Shown here: positions 27,460 through 36,299 of the stretch, in pieces | How the letters are laid out: each line of letters starts with the position of its first letter | How positions within the stretch are numbered: the first letter of the stretch is position 1 | The notes under the pieces: generated by a model | The model's database searches: none | What the model saw: only the letters and a program-made list of their open reading frames with translations | What the model was told of the DNA's origin: nothing | Position numbers and translations under genes: made by a program | Assembly: GCF_050749885.1 (NCBI RefSeq) | Contig: NZ_JBOIUB010000013.1 | Coordinates: 1 to 64,000 of the forward strand | DNA: 64,000 nt | DNA from: Zooshikella sp050749885 | GTDB taxonomy: Bacteria; Pseudomonadota; Gammaproteobacteria; Pseudomonadales; Zooshikellaceae | Reading direction: 5' to 3'

Positions 27460-28057
27460 AGGGATGCCATATTATATATCAGCTATTTTAGGATTTGTAT
27501 TTTTATGTTTTTCATTTTTAGTGGCAAAACTAGCAGGAGAATACTCATCTGATGTTGCAGGGTGTTCTGTCGATGATTTGTTACTAGATCATATACCACT
27601 AATGGATGTGAATACGATACATGTTTATGGTGCCACTTTTTATTGGATTTTGTTTTTTTTGTATGTCATTATTCAGCCCAAAATGATTGCGTTTGTATCA
27701 AAGACATTCTCATTGTTTATTCTGATAAGGGCATTTTTTAATGTGCTGACTCATTTGGGACCTCCTGAAACGACGCTTATTGTGCCAGATAATATTACAA
27801 ACTTCTATACATTTACAGGCGACTTGTTTTTCTCTGGTCATGTGGGAGCACCATTTTTAGCTGCACTCATATTTTGGGATAACAAATTGCTGAGGTATGT
27901 AAATATAATTTTTTCTTTATTTTTCTCGGTTGTAGTGTTGCTGGGAGGTATTCACTATTCGATTGATGTTTTTTCAGCATATTTTATATCGTATGGAATA
28001 TATAGATTATCACAAATCTTGTTTTCGAAAGATTATATTCTTTTCAAAAACTTGTAG
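27446..28057 (+). CDS. PAP2/sphingomyelin-synthase-like membrane phosphatase
   Basis: The 203-residue protein has about five or six membrane helices. It carries the C2/C3 elements of the PAP2 superfamily: SGHVG near residue 132 and GIHYSIDVFSAY near 172, supplying the two histidines and the aspartate of the active site. The arrangement resembles the sphingomyelin-synthase/PAP2_C branch, which handles lipid head groups. Translational overlap with the GT4 gene suggests a two-step lipid-glycan modification; the substrate is unknown. Confidence 0.75.
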   Translation: MKKVKGMPYYISAILGFVFLCFSFLVAKLAGEYSSDVAGCSVDDLLLDHIPLMDVNTIHVYGATFYWILFFLYVIIQPKMIAFVSKTFSLFILIRAFFNVLTHLGPPETTLIVPDNITNFYTFTGDLFFSGHVGAPFLAALIFWDNKLLRYVNIIFSLFFSVVVLLGGIHYSIDVFSAYFISYGIYRLSQILFSKDYILFKNL

Positions 28058-28119
28058 AAAAAGCTTAAGCTTTATAGTTGTTTTTAGTTGGTTATGGTTA
28101 TTTATTAGGAATACTCTTG

Positions 28120-28761
28120 ATGTCTGAAATTAAAAAAGCGTTTAAATTTTTCTTGTTTGTATATATTATGACATTTGTCGTTGGTATTGGTTATGCTTTG
28201 TATAGAGGATTAGCATTTTCAGATTTATCTGAACTGGTTGGATTTTGGCTAGTACTTATTGCTACATTTGTTCCTATTATCATGATATGCTATTTTGGTG
28301 GGCTTGCTATTGTCATGATTAAGGAAAAAAGCCTTTCTGGATTTGTTGTTTTAGCGGTTACTGGTTTTTTAATCTATATGTATTACATGCTAGTATTCGT
28401 AGTTGCATTTGATGAAGTAAAAAAGGTATTGAATCCCTTTAACGGAACGTATATACCTAAAGAAATCAAAAAGAATAATGATTCTAACCAAGTTGACTAT
28501 AAGCTCACAATAAGCGGTTACAGAGCTTATTTGGAAATAGATGGCAAGCGCGCGATTGCTGAATTGACGTTTAATGTTTGTATGGAAGGCGATAATATCA
28601 CCTTGTACCAAGGTAGACCCGATACAACAGACTACTGTCAAATTACTAAAGCAGACTCTGAACTTGAGTTTAATCTCAGAGGAACACGCAATGATGAGCT
28701 TGTATGCCACTCGTGTGAACAAGGTCCATATCCAGTTATTTGGCAGGTGACATACCACTAG
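28120..28761 (+). CDS. membrane protein of unknown function
   Basis: The 213-residue protein has three or four N-terminal membrane helices (about 10-105) followed by a soluble C-terminal part of about 100 residues. That part holds four cysteines (NVCMEG, DYCQI, LVCHSCEQG), probably outside the cytoplasm. ATG 28120 is preferred because TTAGGAA stands about ten bases before it. It is not recognised as a known family. Confidence 0.65.
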   Translation: MSEIKKAFKFFLFVYIMTFVVGIGYALYRGLAFSDLSELVGFWLVLIATFVPIIMICYFGGLAIVMIKEKSLSGFVVLAVTGFLIYMYYMLVFVVAFDEVKKVLNPFNGTYIPKEIKKNNDSNQVDYKLTISGYRAYLEIDGKRAIAELTFNVCMEGDNITLYQGRPDTTDYCQITKADSELEFNLRGTRNDELVCHSCEQGPYPVIWQVTYH

Positions 28762-28793
28762 TATTTTCTATCTAGATCATAGTTGAATATAAA

Positions 28794-29225
28794 ATGAATT
28801 TTCAAAAAGCAATAATGATACCTGCTTATATATTTGCAACCATTAGTTTAATTCTAACTTTTTATTGGCTTACAAATATTATGTCTGGAAAATCGGACTT
28901 AGGTTATGTAAAAAATTTTCAAGCTGATTATAAAAGTAAAAATGTAACTGTTCATTACGCAATAATTCAGTTCGATCTACCAAATGGTGAAGAGGTTGAG
29001 TATAAAACAAATCATACCGTTGACCCAAAACATTATGATATAGATTACCCGGTTAGAATTCGCTATAACCCTGATGATCCAAGCGATGTTGAGATAGATA
29101 ACTTTTATGGGAAAGGCAACATCGTAGTCGTATTATGGGTATTCACCCTTGTTTGGTATGGACTTGGCTTTGTTGCTCGTAAAGTTTTTTCATTTGGAAA
29201 TCATGTAAAATCAAATCACGATTAA
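28794..29225 (+). CDS. DUF3592-like membrane protein
   Basis: The 143-residue protein has two membrane helices (about 8-30 and 104-125) framing an extracytoplasmic beta domain. The block YPVRIRYNPDDPSDVEI matches the typical end of DUF3592 domains. No function is known for the family. It follows the previous membrane-protein gene by 32 bases and may share its transcript. Confidence 0.7.
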   Translation: MNFQKAIMIPAYIFATISLILTFYWLTNIMSGKSDLGYVKNFQADYKSKNVTVHYAIIQFDLPNGEEVEYKTNHTVDPKHYDIDYPVRIRYNPDDPSDVEIDNFYGKGNIVVVLWVFTLVWYGLGFVARKVFSFGNHVKSNHD

Positions 29226-29245
29226 GCTATAACATACTAGGGCCT

Positions 29246-29405
29246 GTTAACACTATTTGAATATTACCGTAATAACCCTTCGGGCCGTGATTATTTTTCC
29301 ACCTAGCGGTGTTACACGTCATTTATGTAGAATGACTACACGGCATTCCTTGTGCCTTGCTAGGCGAAAATAGTCTACGGCAGTGTTGATTTAAATAGTG
29401 TTAAC
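29246..29405. mobile_element. R2 hairpin element (MITE-like, 160 bp)
   Basis: The ends are a perfect 13-base inverted repeat, GTTAACACTATTT (29246-29258) and AAATAGTGTTAAC (29393-29405). The arms continue as an imperfect palindrome: CCGTGATTATTTTTCCACC followed by TAGC pairs with GCTAGGCGAAAATAGTC. Nearly the whole element can fold on itself. It has no coding capacity. A transposase-dependent MITE is the best explanation. Confidence 0.75.
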
Positions 29406-29430
29406 GACTGTATACAGTATTAGTATGCTA

Positions 29431-29847
29431 TTAATACCGATGTTTTTCTATGATTTTATACAATGAGTTTCTGACAATTTTAGCGTGCTTTTCATTAGTT
29501 TCTACCGTTTTATAGTAACGCTCTAATAAAGATGATACTTTTGAATTTCTATTACTACCATCAACAATTTTTTGTTCATTAAAGTCACTGGACCCATCTA
29601 ACGTATTTTTCCAAACTTCAGCTAAAATATCCCAAACAGCTTGTCGTTTGTTAGCCTAGACCGCTACTGTTGTACACTCTTGATCAGGTAAACGCACAGA
29701 CCAAACTTTACCTAATTCTTTCACCAAAGCCTGTCTATAGCCTTCAGAAAACTTTGTTTTGACGTTATTCTTTCTTTCTATCCATGAGTTACCATACAAC
29801 ATAACGTTTGATTGTCTTGACGGGGTGTTATCGTCATTTCTTCTCAT
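29431..29847 (-). pseudogene. interrupted gene with in-frame TAG
   Basis: On the minus strand, an ATG at 29847 opens 63 codons ending in TAG (29656-29658). The same frame then continues for 74 codons to TAA at 29431. Both halves look protein-like (NSWIERKNNVKTKFSEGYRQ; then RQAVWDILAEVWKN). The frame is also open for some 17 codons upstream of the ATG. A single nonsense mutation in a former gene of at least 138 codons is the simplest reading. The family is unknown. Confidence 0.55.
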
Positions 29848-30024
29848 ATCACGTGGCTTTCTTCCAGGAATTGGCGAGAAGGCATTGCATTCATGGGTCT
29901 ACAAGCATGAATACATACTTGAGGTTGTATTATGCTAAGACATGACGTCCATATCATTATGCATAAACCGCATACTTATTGGTTAAGAATGATACAAACC
30001 CAATGAGTGCTAAGCATATAATAA

Positions 30025-30038
30025 GTGAAATATTTCAC
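30025..30038. promoter_or_regulatory. operator-like palindrome, copy 1
   Basis: GTGAAATATTTCAC is a perfect 14-base palindrome followed by CT. The same 16 bases recur at 36859-36874 upstream of the sheath gene. The two sites precede the two largest gaps where tail-cluster transcription could start, which suggests binding of one regulator. Confidence 0.6.
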
Positions 30039-30123
30039 CTGAACGTATAGCAAAGGAATCAATATAATGACCTCAATAGCACATGTAGGGGACTTCAATG
30101 TTATATTGTTGATATCCTGTAGG

Positions 30124-30152
30124 TTGAAATATGATCAGTAAGTATATTTCAA
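30124..30152. repeat. inverted repeat upstream of tail cluster
   Basis: TTGAAATAT (30124-30132) and ATATTTCAA (30144-30152) are perfectly complementary around 11 bases. The half site resembles that of the GTGAAATATTTCAC palindrome. It could be a second, spaced binding site for the same regulator. Confidence 0.4.
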
Positions 30153-30255
30153 TATAGAGTCACTATTGAAGTATAAATAGTGATATTTATTACCATTTTA
30201 ACGATAGTAGGAAAACATTTTGTACAACTAATAACGATGGAATGAAGGAGAAAAA

Positions 30256-30546
30256 TTGTTAGATAGTATAGATAAAACAGAATCACAAATGAAACAGTGG
30301 CATTTGGATAAAAATATAAGTGTAACTCATATCATTAGTACATTTGCAGTCGTTATATCACTCTTTACATGGGGTGGTTCGATTGATAAAAGAATTGACC
30401 AAAATAGTCAATCTATTGGGCACCTTGCAGAAATGCAGCAAAGGCAGGATAACAGAATCACCGATATTAAAAGTGAGATACGTGCTGACTTACAGCTTAT
30501 TAGTAATAAGCTTGATAGGCTTATTGAGTCAAAATTAGGTAATTGA
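30256..30546 (+). CDS. small membrane-anchored coiled-coil protein (holin- or spanin-like?)
   Basis: The 96-residue protein starts at TTG with GAAGGAG eight bases upstream. One membrane helix lies at about residues 23-42, followed by a Gln/Asp/Lys-rich coiled coil to the end. This layout resembles XhlA-like and other phage lysis accessories. Position at the head of a tail gene cluster fits a membrane or lysis role. It is the only such candidate, as no lysin gene is nearby. Function is inferred from layout only. Confidence 0.5.
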   Translation: MLDSIDKTESQMKQWHLDKNISVTHIISTFAVVISLFTWGGSIDKRIDQNSQSIGHLAEMQQRQDNRITDIKSEIRADLQLISNKLDRLIESKLGN

Positions 30547-30816
30547 TATACCTTCGCAGACCTATTCAGTGATTATTGCTAGCGATAGCTAAGTGCATCA
30601 ATAATTTACGAAATTAATAGTATTTCAGGATTTAAAAAATCACTTTGCCTTATTTTTCCTGAATTTATATTAATAGAGATAGGTGGAGTACACTAAGCCC
30701 AAATAATGATGTATGAAGGGTATATGTTAGATTACATCGACCTATTAACGTAGTCACTAAGAATGTTGTGTGCCCAATAAATTGCTTGGTTTGTCGATAA
30801 TTTGAGTGGGAATTTT

Positions 30817-31365
30817 ATGAAATTAGCAGAGATAACAGAAAGAATCATTGAATGCTTTGAAGATAATATAAGTGAAGCTAAAAATATCGGATCGCAAACG
30901 GGGATCTTGGATATCAGGAATCCACAGTTAACGGTTAATGATTTTCCTGCTTTACGTATTACACCAAAACAATTGAGTCCAAAACAGCAAGATTTTTTTG
31001 ATACACAAGAGTATGAGATTACTTATTTGCTCTACTATTTTAATAAAGCAAAAGATGACTGGATGGATGATATGGTATCACTTAACTTATTAGATAATGT
31101 GCTACGATTTATAAAGTCAAATAATTGGGGAGTAAATAGTATAACACCTGCAAGGAATGTTATAGCCAATACTTTGAGTATTAATAAAATTGGTGATCAC
31201 TTAGTGAATGGTTGGCAAGTAGAATGGCAACATACCATGCAGCTAGCGAGTGATAACGCTAGTATAGAAACACCCGATAACCCTAAGCATCTTTTCTTTA
31301 GTTCAGATAGAGATGACTTTGGTATTGCAGAGCGATATACAGAGGTTAACAGTAATGAGAGATAA
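30817..31365 (+). CDS. tail terminator/completion-like protein
   Basis: The 182-residue protein precedes gene V, the place where P2 has its tail completion genes R and S. The sequence has the look of phage tail-terminator proteins of the Mu gp37 type (ITERIIECFEDNI, FPALRITPKQ, GWQVEWQHTMQL), but I cannot confirm the family. ATG 30817 with GAGTGGGA upstream is preferred over TTG 30802. It overlaps gene V by 11 bases. Confidence 0.6.
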   Translation: MKLAEITERIIECFEDNISEAKNIGSQTGILDIRNPQLTVNDFPALRITPKQLSPKQQDFFDTQEYEITYLLYYFNKAKDDWMDDMVSLNLLDNVLRFIKSNNWGVNSITPARNVIANTLSINKIGDHLVNGWQVEWQHTMQLASDNASIETPDNPKHLFFSSDRDDFGIAERYTEVNSNER

Positions 31366-31930
31366 CTTACTTTACAGAGTATCTCAGTTAGAGAGAAAAC
31401 TAGCTAATACTGTCATTATTGGTGTGATTATAGATGTTGATTATGATGATGCACTTGTTCGAGTAGAGTCAGGAGACTTTATGTCCAGTTGGTTGCCATG
31501 GCTCACTACAAGGGCACACAATGATCTTGATTATTGGGCTCCAGAGGTAGGCGAGCAAGTAATCATGTTTTCTCCAAATGGAGAGCTAGAACAAGGTGTA
31601 GTGTTGCCTGCATTATACCAAAATAAGTTTGATAAATTAGCAAACCATCCTGATATTCATATACAGCGGTATAAGGATAATACTACTTTTATATATGATC
31701 GAAAAAATAGCCAGCTAAAAATAAATATTGCAGGTAGTGGCACAACTGAAATTATAAGTGGAGGAGGGGTTTCGATTAAAGGTGATGTGCATGTTGAAGG
31801 AAATATAAACTCAACACAAGATATAACAGATAAAACAAGAAGTATGGCTGAAGACCGGGCTATTTATAATAAGCATACTCATACAGTAAGCGCACATAGT
31901 AAAGCAAATCCAACAGGAGATACTCAATAA
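31355..31930 (+). CDS. baseplate spike protein gpV
   Basis: This is the P2 gpV type baseplate assembly protein: the spike that punctures the target membrane. The 191-residue protein has an OB-fold region (VIIGVIIDVDYDDALVRVESG, WLPWLTTRAHNDLDYWAPEVGEQVIMFSPNGELEQGVVLPALY) and a beta-helical C-terminus (VSIKGDVHVEGNINS). The last part contains HTHTVSAHS, the family's iron-binding HxH tip. ATG 31355 with AGAGG upstream is preferred over an earlier start. Genes V, W, J and I are chained by overlaps. Confidence 0.92.
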   Translation: MRDNLLYRVSQLERKLANTVIIGVIIDVDYDDALVRVESGDFMSSWLPWLTTRAHNDLDYWAPEVGEQVIMFSPNGELEQGVVLPALYQNKFDKLANHPDIHIQRYKDNTTFIYDRKNSQLKINIAGSGTTEIISGGGVSIKGDVHVEGNINSTQDITDKTRSMAEDRAIYNKHTHTVSAHSKANPTGDTQ

Positions 31931-32265
31931 TGTTAGGTATGAACCGGTATACGGGAAAAGAAATTGGAGGGTTAGAGCACTTAAAACAATCAATTATTGA
32001 TATTTTAACCACTCCTCTAGGAAGCCGAGTAATGAGGCGTAATTATGGCTGTCGGCTGCATGATTTCATTGATGCACCATTGAATCAACAAACGATTGCT
32101 GCATTTTATGCTGCAGTTGCTGATGCGCTTGTTCTTTGGGAGCCAAGATTTCGATTACAACAGATAACTCTAAAACGTCTTACACAAGGTACTGCGAGTT
32201 TTGAACTAAAAGGTATTTATTTACCTGAGCAACAGGTCATTACATTGAAAGGAATAGAGGTATGA
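31930..32265 (+). CDS. baseplate protein gpW (gp25-like)
   Basis: GpW belongs to the gp25/TssE-like family that starts sheath polymerisation on the baseplate. In 111 residues it shows LKQSIIDILTTPLGSRVMRR and YGCRLHDFIDAP, the signature of the family. The ATG overlaps the stop codon of gene V (TAATG), showing translational coupling. Confidence 0.95.
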   Translation: MLGMNRYTGKEIGGLEHLKQSIIDILTTPLGSRVMRRNYGCRLHDFIDAPLNQQTIAAFYAAVADALVLWEPRFRLQQITLKRLTQGTASFELKGIYLPEQQVITLKGIEV

Positions 32266-33194
32266 CAACAGAAATTAATTTATCACAGCTTCCTGCACCA
32301 GATATTGTTGAAACGCTGAATTATGAAGTTATTTTGGATGAATTGTTAAGTGATTTTCAAGCAATTTACTCTGACTATAGTGCTTTACTGGAGTCAGACC
32401 CTGTATATAAACTACTTGAAGTGGCGGCATATCGTGAACTCACGATTCGTCAACGAATTAATGAAGCCGCACGCTCAGTTATGGTGGCTTATGCAAGGGG
32501 AACTGACTTAGATAACCTGGCTGCACTCATAGGCATTAAACGCAAAGTTATTCAAGAAGCAGATCTTAAATCTGAGCCACCCAAAAAACAAATACTTGAA
32601 AGTGACGACGTTTTGCGTCAACGAATTATTCTAGGTCCTGAAGGGTTTAGTACGGCGGGACCAAAAGGAGCTTATCGATTTCATGCATTGGCGGCATCAG
32701 ATAAAGTAAAAGATGTATATGTTACAGGGCATGAGGATGAAGCAGGAACTGTTTATGTAACCGTTCAAAGTTATGATGGTGATGGAACACCAAACCAAGA
32801 AACTTTAAAACGTGTTGAAGCCATTTTAAATGATGAAGATATAAGGCCGTTAACAGATAAAGTTGTTGTTGAGCCTGTGACACCAATTCATTATGAGATA
32901 GAGGCAGATATTACATTTTATTCTGGCCCTGATCAGCAGGTGGTATTGAAGGAAGCTGAAAACAGGATTAAACAGTATGTTATAGAACACCATTATCTAG
33001 GACATGATATAACCGAGTCAGGTATTCTTGCTGCTCTACATGTACCAGGTGTACAGCAGGTAATTTTGAAATCACCCGATAAAATTAAGTTTAATCAGCT
33101 AAAAATCAAAGGGAATCAGGTAGCTTATTGTAATCCAGGAAGTAATGATGATTCATCTAATATTAAGCTAAATATCATTGGAACTGACTTATAA
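32262..33194 (+). CDS. baseplate protein gpJ
   Basis: GpJ-type proteins form the wedges of the contractile baseplate. The 310-residue protein has the Baseplate_J pattern: LSDFQAIY, EVAAYRELTIRQRINEAARS, ARGTDLDNLAALIG and ESDDVLRQRI, with a domain of paired beta strands towards the end. It starts in a 4-base ATGA overlap with gpW and ends one base into gpI. Length is normal. Confidence 0.95.
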   Translation: MTTEINLSQLPAPDIVETLNYEVILDELLSDFQAIYSDYSALLESDPVYKLLEVAAYRELTIRQRINEAARSVMVAYARGTDLDNLAALIGIKRKVIQEADLKSEPPKKQILESDDVLRQRIILGPEGFSTAGPKGAYRFHALAASDKVKDVYVTGHEDEAGTVYVTVQSYDGDGTPNQETLKRVEAILNDEDIRPLTDKVVVEPVTPIHYEIEADITFYSGPDQQVVLKEAENRIKQYVIEHHYLGHDITESGILAALHVPGVQQVILKSPDKIKFNQLKIKGNQVAYCNPGSNDDSSNIKLNIIGTDL

Positions 33195-33856
33195 TGAAAC
33201 AGGTAAATGATAGTGAAGAAAGGCTAATCCCTGTTAATGGCACAGAGCTCGAAAATAAAATTGAAGTTATAATAAAACGAGCTGAAGCAATTGATATTTC
33301 TTTTAAAAAATTATGGAATCCTGATGAATGTCCTACCGAGTACTTACCTTGGCTAGCATGGGCGCTATCTGTAGATAAGTGGGATAATACATGGGATGAT
33401 AGAACTAAAAGAAATGTAATAAAAGAATCGATCAGTGTGCATAGACAAAAGGGAACAATTGGTGCACTCAAAAAAGCATTAGCCGCAACGGATGTCGATA
33501 TCCAAATTGAAGAGTGGTTTGATTATGAAGAGGAAACTGGACGTATACCTGGTACATTTAGAGCAAATGTTTTTAGCCGTTCAAGAGGAATTAGCGAAAC
33601 AGAATATAGTAATATCAAAGATATAATAGAACAAACTAAAAATGCACGTAGTCAATATGATTTACGTATTTACTTAGCAAATAAATCAACAACACCTTAT
33701 ATTGGTGTCGCTGCACAGAGTGGTAATACGACAACAGTTTATCCCTTTATAGTCAAAAATATAGAAGAAACTACTTCTTGCTTTGTTGGATGTGGCTATC
33801 AATCAGTAAATACAATAACAGTTTATCCTAAAAGTTATATTGCTACACCAGTCTAA
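33194..33856 (+). CDS. tail protein gpI
   Basis: GpI is the second wedge component of P2-type baseplates. In 220 residues the conserved core ECPTEYLPWLAWALSVDKW, the VIKESISVHRQKGTIGALKK block and an acidic WFDYEEETG segment match the family. The C-terminal 50 residues contain two similar segments (PYIGVAAQSGNTTTVYPF and SCFVGCGYQSVNTITVYPK), an internal duplication seen in longer gpI variants. It precedes the fibre genes. Confidence 0.92.
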   Translation: MKQVNDSEERLIPVNGTELENKIEVIIKRAEAIDISFKKLWNPDECPTEYLPWLAWALSVDKWDNTWDDRTKRNVIKESISVHRQKGTIGALKKALAATDVDIQIEEWFDYEEETGRIPGTFRANVFSRSRGISETEYSNIKDIIEQTKNARSQYDLRIYLANKSTTPYIGVAAQSGNTTTVYPFIVKNIEETTSCFVGCGYQSVNTITVYPKSYIATPV

Positions 33857-33944
33857 AGTATTTTATCTATTATAAATTTTCTACAAGATGAAACACGGGC
33901 GTGATGCTTTTTGTGTTCGTACGATTGTATTTGGGATAAATTAA

Positions 33945-34943
33945 ATGGAAAATAAATTTTATAGTATATTTACAAATATTGGAAAGGCTAAACTTGCTAA
34001 TTCAGCTGCGCTTGGACAAAAACTGAATATATCAACCATAAAAATAGGTGATGGTGGTGATGATGACGGTGCAGAAACTACACCAAAGGAAAGTGATAAA
34101 GATATTATTCGAAAACGTTGGGAAGGAAGTATAAATGGCTTACATAATCATCTCAAAAATGACAAATGGCTAGTTACTGAAACAGTTATTCCTGATGAAG
34201 TAGGCAATTTTTATATTACTGAATTTGGTTTATACGATGACGAGGGTGACTTAATCGTTATTGGAAAATATCCAAAAACGTATAAACCAACGCTTGATGA
34301 AGGAAGTGGAACAAGTTCTTATATTAAAGTCATTCTTGAAGTTTCAAACTCAGAAGTTATTCAATTGAAAGTTGATCCCGCTGTAGTACTGGCCTCAAGG
34401 GAGTATGTAAAAGAAAAAATCAAGGATCATAGTCAAGAGCATGACCCACATACTCAGTATGTAAAATATGAAGATAAAGCAACAGATAATGAAAGTATAG
34501 AAGGTGTTAATGATAGTAAATTTATTACACCAAAAGGAGCCTTTAGTACACTAACTAGTTTTTTTAAAAGAAAAAAAGCTGATATTGATGAAGTTGACAA
34601 TGGTGTTAATAATGAAAAATATATAACTCCATCGCTACTTAAATTTGGATTTAAAATCCAGCTAGATATTAGTGGATATATAAAATTTCCATCGTGGCTT
34701 GGAGGCCTTATGATCCAATGGGGGGAGGGTACCTCTGAAGCAAATGGTGATTTGAAAGTAGTATTTCCTATGCCATATCCTAATAAATGCTTTCAAATTA
34801 TTGGTATGCATATGGGAGCTGGTGGTGCATCTGTTCTTGAAGTAATAGACACTAAGACAAACTCATCAGTTGTATTAAGAATATATAATACCTTAGGACA
34901 GCTAGGTAGTTGGCCAATTAAGTGGATATCAATTGGCTGTTAA
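33945..34943 (+). CDS. tail fibre protein 1 (collar-fibre N-terminus)
   Basis: This receptor-binding fibre attaches to the baseplate through its N-terminus. Residues 1-155 match the phage tail-collar fibre (DUF3751-like) domain, starting KFYSIFTNIGKAKLANSAAL. The fibre motif HDPHTQYV lies near residue 166. The C-terminal tip (about 240-332) has a compact beta domain ending GSWPIKWISIGC and is unlike the tip of fibre 2. The N-terminal domain is clearly paralogous to that of the next gene. Confidence 0.88.
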   Translation: MENKFYSIFTNIGKAKLANSAALGQKLNISTIKIGDGGDDDGAETTPKESDKDIIRKRWEGSINGLHNHLKNDKWLVTETVIPDEVGNFYITEFGLYDDEGDLIVIGKYPKTYKPTLDEGSGTSSYIKVILEVSNSEVIQLKVDPAVVLASREYVKEKIKDHSQEHDPHTQYVKYEDKATDNESIEGVNDSKFITPKGAFSTLTSFFKRKKADIDEVDNGVNNEKYITPSLLKFGFKIQLDISGYIKFPSWLGGLMIQWGEGTSEANGDLKVVFPMPYPNKCFQIIGMHMGAGGASVLEVIDTKTNSSVVLRIYNTLGQLGSWPIKWISIGC

Positions 34944-35042
34944 TTTTATAAAAATAATATTGATGGGTATGTTAAATATAAGTTCAATGTTTTGGTTTGG
35001 AACTTCATATTTGAATGATAATAATCTATTTGACGGAATTAT

Positions 35043-36290
35043 ATGAGTAATAAATATTACAGTATTTTGACTAAAATAGGTCAGGCGCAACTAGCTAATA
35101 CAGTAGCGCTTGGCAATAAACTAAAATTAAAAACAATAAAGGTCGGTGATGGAGGCAATGATAATGGTGAAGAAACATTCCCAAAAGAGATTGATACAGA
35201 ACTAGTTCGTGAGTGTTGGAGTGGCACAATCAATGATTTATATATAAACCCTGAAAATAAAAATTGGTTGGTTATTGAGGCTGTTATACCTGACGAAGTA
35301 GGTGGTTTTTATATCACTGAATTTGGTATATATGATGATCAGGATAACTTAGTTGCAATTGGAAAATATCCAAAAACATATAAGCCAAATATAACAGAAG
35401 GCAGTGGAAGCAGTTTATTTTTACGGGTTATGTTGCAAGTATCAAATGCCAGTTCAGTTGAATTGAGTGTAGACCCTGCAATTATGTTGGCATCAAAAAA
35501 ATATGTAGAAGATGTTTTTTCAAAAAGAACAGATAATTTAGATAGTAATAGTAGTGATATTCTCGCTACTGCAAAAGCTGTTTATAAACTAAATAATAAG
35601 TTATCTACAGCCCAGTTTTTACCCTATGATCCCAAAAGGACATACCGAACGGGTGAAATATGTACTGTTGAAGTGAATGATCAAGTAATCCCCATGCAAA
35701 TGTATGCAGGGCCTAATTTAACCTGTAAAGGAAAAGATCCTTCAAACATCACTAATAGGCATGATGGTTGGAGTGATAATAAAAAACCATTTTGGTGGAT
35801 ACCATATGGTGGAAGGGTGGGAATGCCATTCTATTGGTTGAGTGAAACGCCTCCTGAAGAAGCTGTATTGGAAATGAATGTAAATTTACCTGTAGAAGTC
35901 TACTGGCGATTAGCGAAAACATATCCTCATTTAGTTAAAAATAAAAATATAAATACGGGTGATATAAGGGGTGAGTTTATTCGTGTATGGGATAATGGAC
36001 GAGGAATTGATATAGGAAGAAATATTTTAAGTGTTCAACATGATCAAATAAAATGGCATCATCATGATTTTGTTGATGATAATGGAATTTTATATTATGC
36101 ACTTAATGATGGAAATAATAGAAACAAAAGAGGTAGTGATGCAGTTGGCACTGAAGGTCCGGATGAACCAAATAGTGATTGTGGAATAAATCATACAAGA
36201 AAAAATAACCCAAATGAAAATAGTGAAAATAATAAATGGAAAGAAACAAGGCCTCGTAACATAGCTCGTGCAATGGCGATTTATATATAA
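35043..36290 (+). CDS. tail fibre protein 2 with collar-type tip
   Basis: This is a second receptor-binding fibre. Its N-terminus (YYSILTKIGQAQLANTVALG) and the PDEVGGFYITEFG block repeat those of fibre 1. The middle contains a carbohydrate-binding-like segment (LPYDPKRTYRTGEICTV). The tip resembles phage tail-collar domains: GMPFYWLSETPP, GEFIRVWDNGRGIDIGR and the terminal RPRNIARAMAIY. The chaperone gene follows after 9 bases and probably serves this protein. Confidence 0.9.
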   Translation: MSNKYYSILTKIGQAQLANTVALGNKLKLKTIKVGDGGNDNGEETFPKEIDTELVRECWSGTINDLYINPENKNWLVIEAVIPDEVGGFYITEFGIYDDQDNLVAIGKYPKTYKPNITEGSGSSLFLRVMLQVSNASSVELSVDPAIMLASKKYVEDVFSKRTDNLDSNSSDILATAKAVYKLNNKLSTAQFLPYDPKRTYRTGEICTVEVNDQVIPMQMYAGPNLTCKGKDPSNITNRHDGWSDNKKPFWWIPYGGRVGMPFYWLSETPPEEAVLEMNVNLPVEVYWRLAKTYPHLVKNKNINTGDIRGEFIRVWDNGRGIDIGRNILSVQHDQIKWHHHDFVDDNGILYYALNDGNNRNKRGSDAVGTEGPDEPNSDCGINHTRKNNPNENSENNKWKETRPRNIARAMAIYI

Positions 36291-36299
36291 GGATGATAA

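Larger units (their letters stand above)
29226..30255. other. spacer between accessory island and tail cluster
   Basis: Apart from the R2 element (29246-29405) and the broken gene (29431-29847), this kilobase has no gene. It holds the palindrome at 30025-30038 and an inverted repeat TTGAAATAT / ATATTTCAA at 30124-30152, both likely to control the tail cluster that starts at 30256. Confidence 0.6.

Noticed and set aside
29246..29405. tRNA or structured RNA gene
   Set aside because: The fold is a simple near-perfect hairpin with terminal inverted repeats and no tRNA features.
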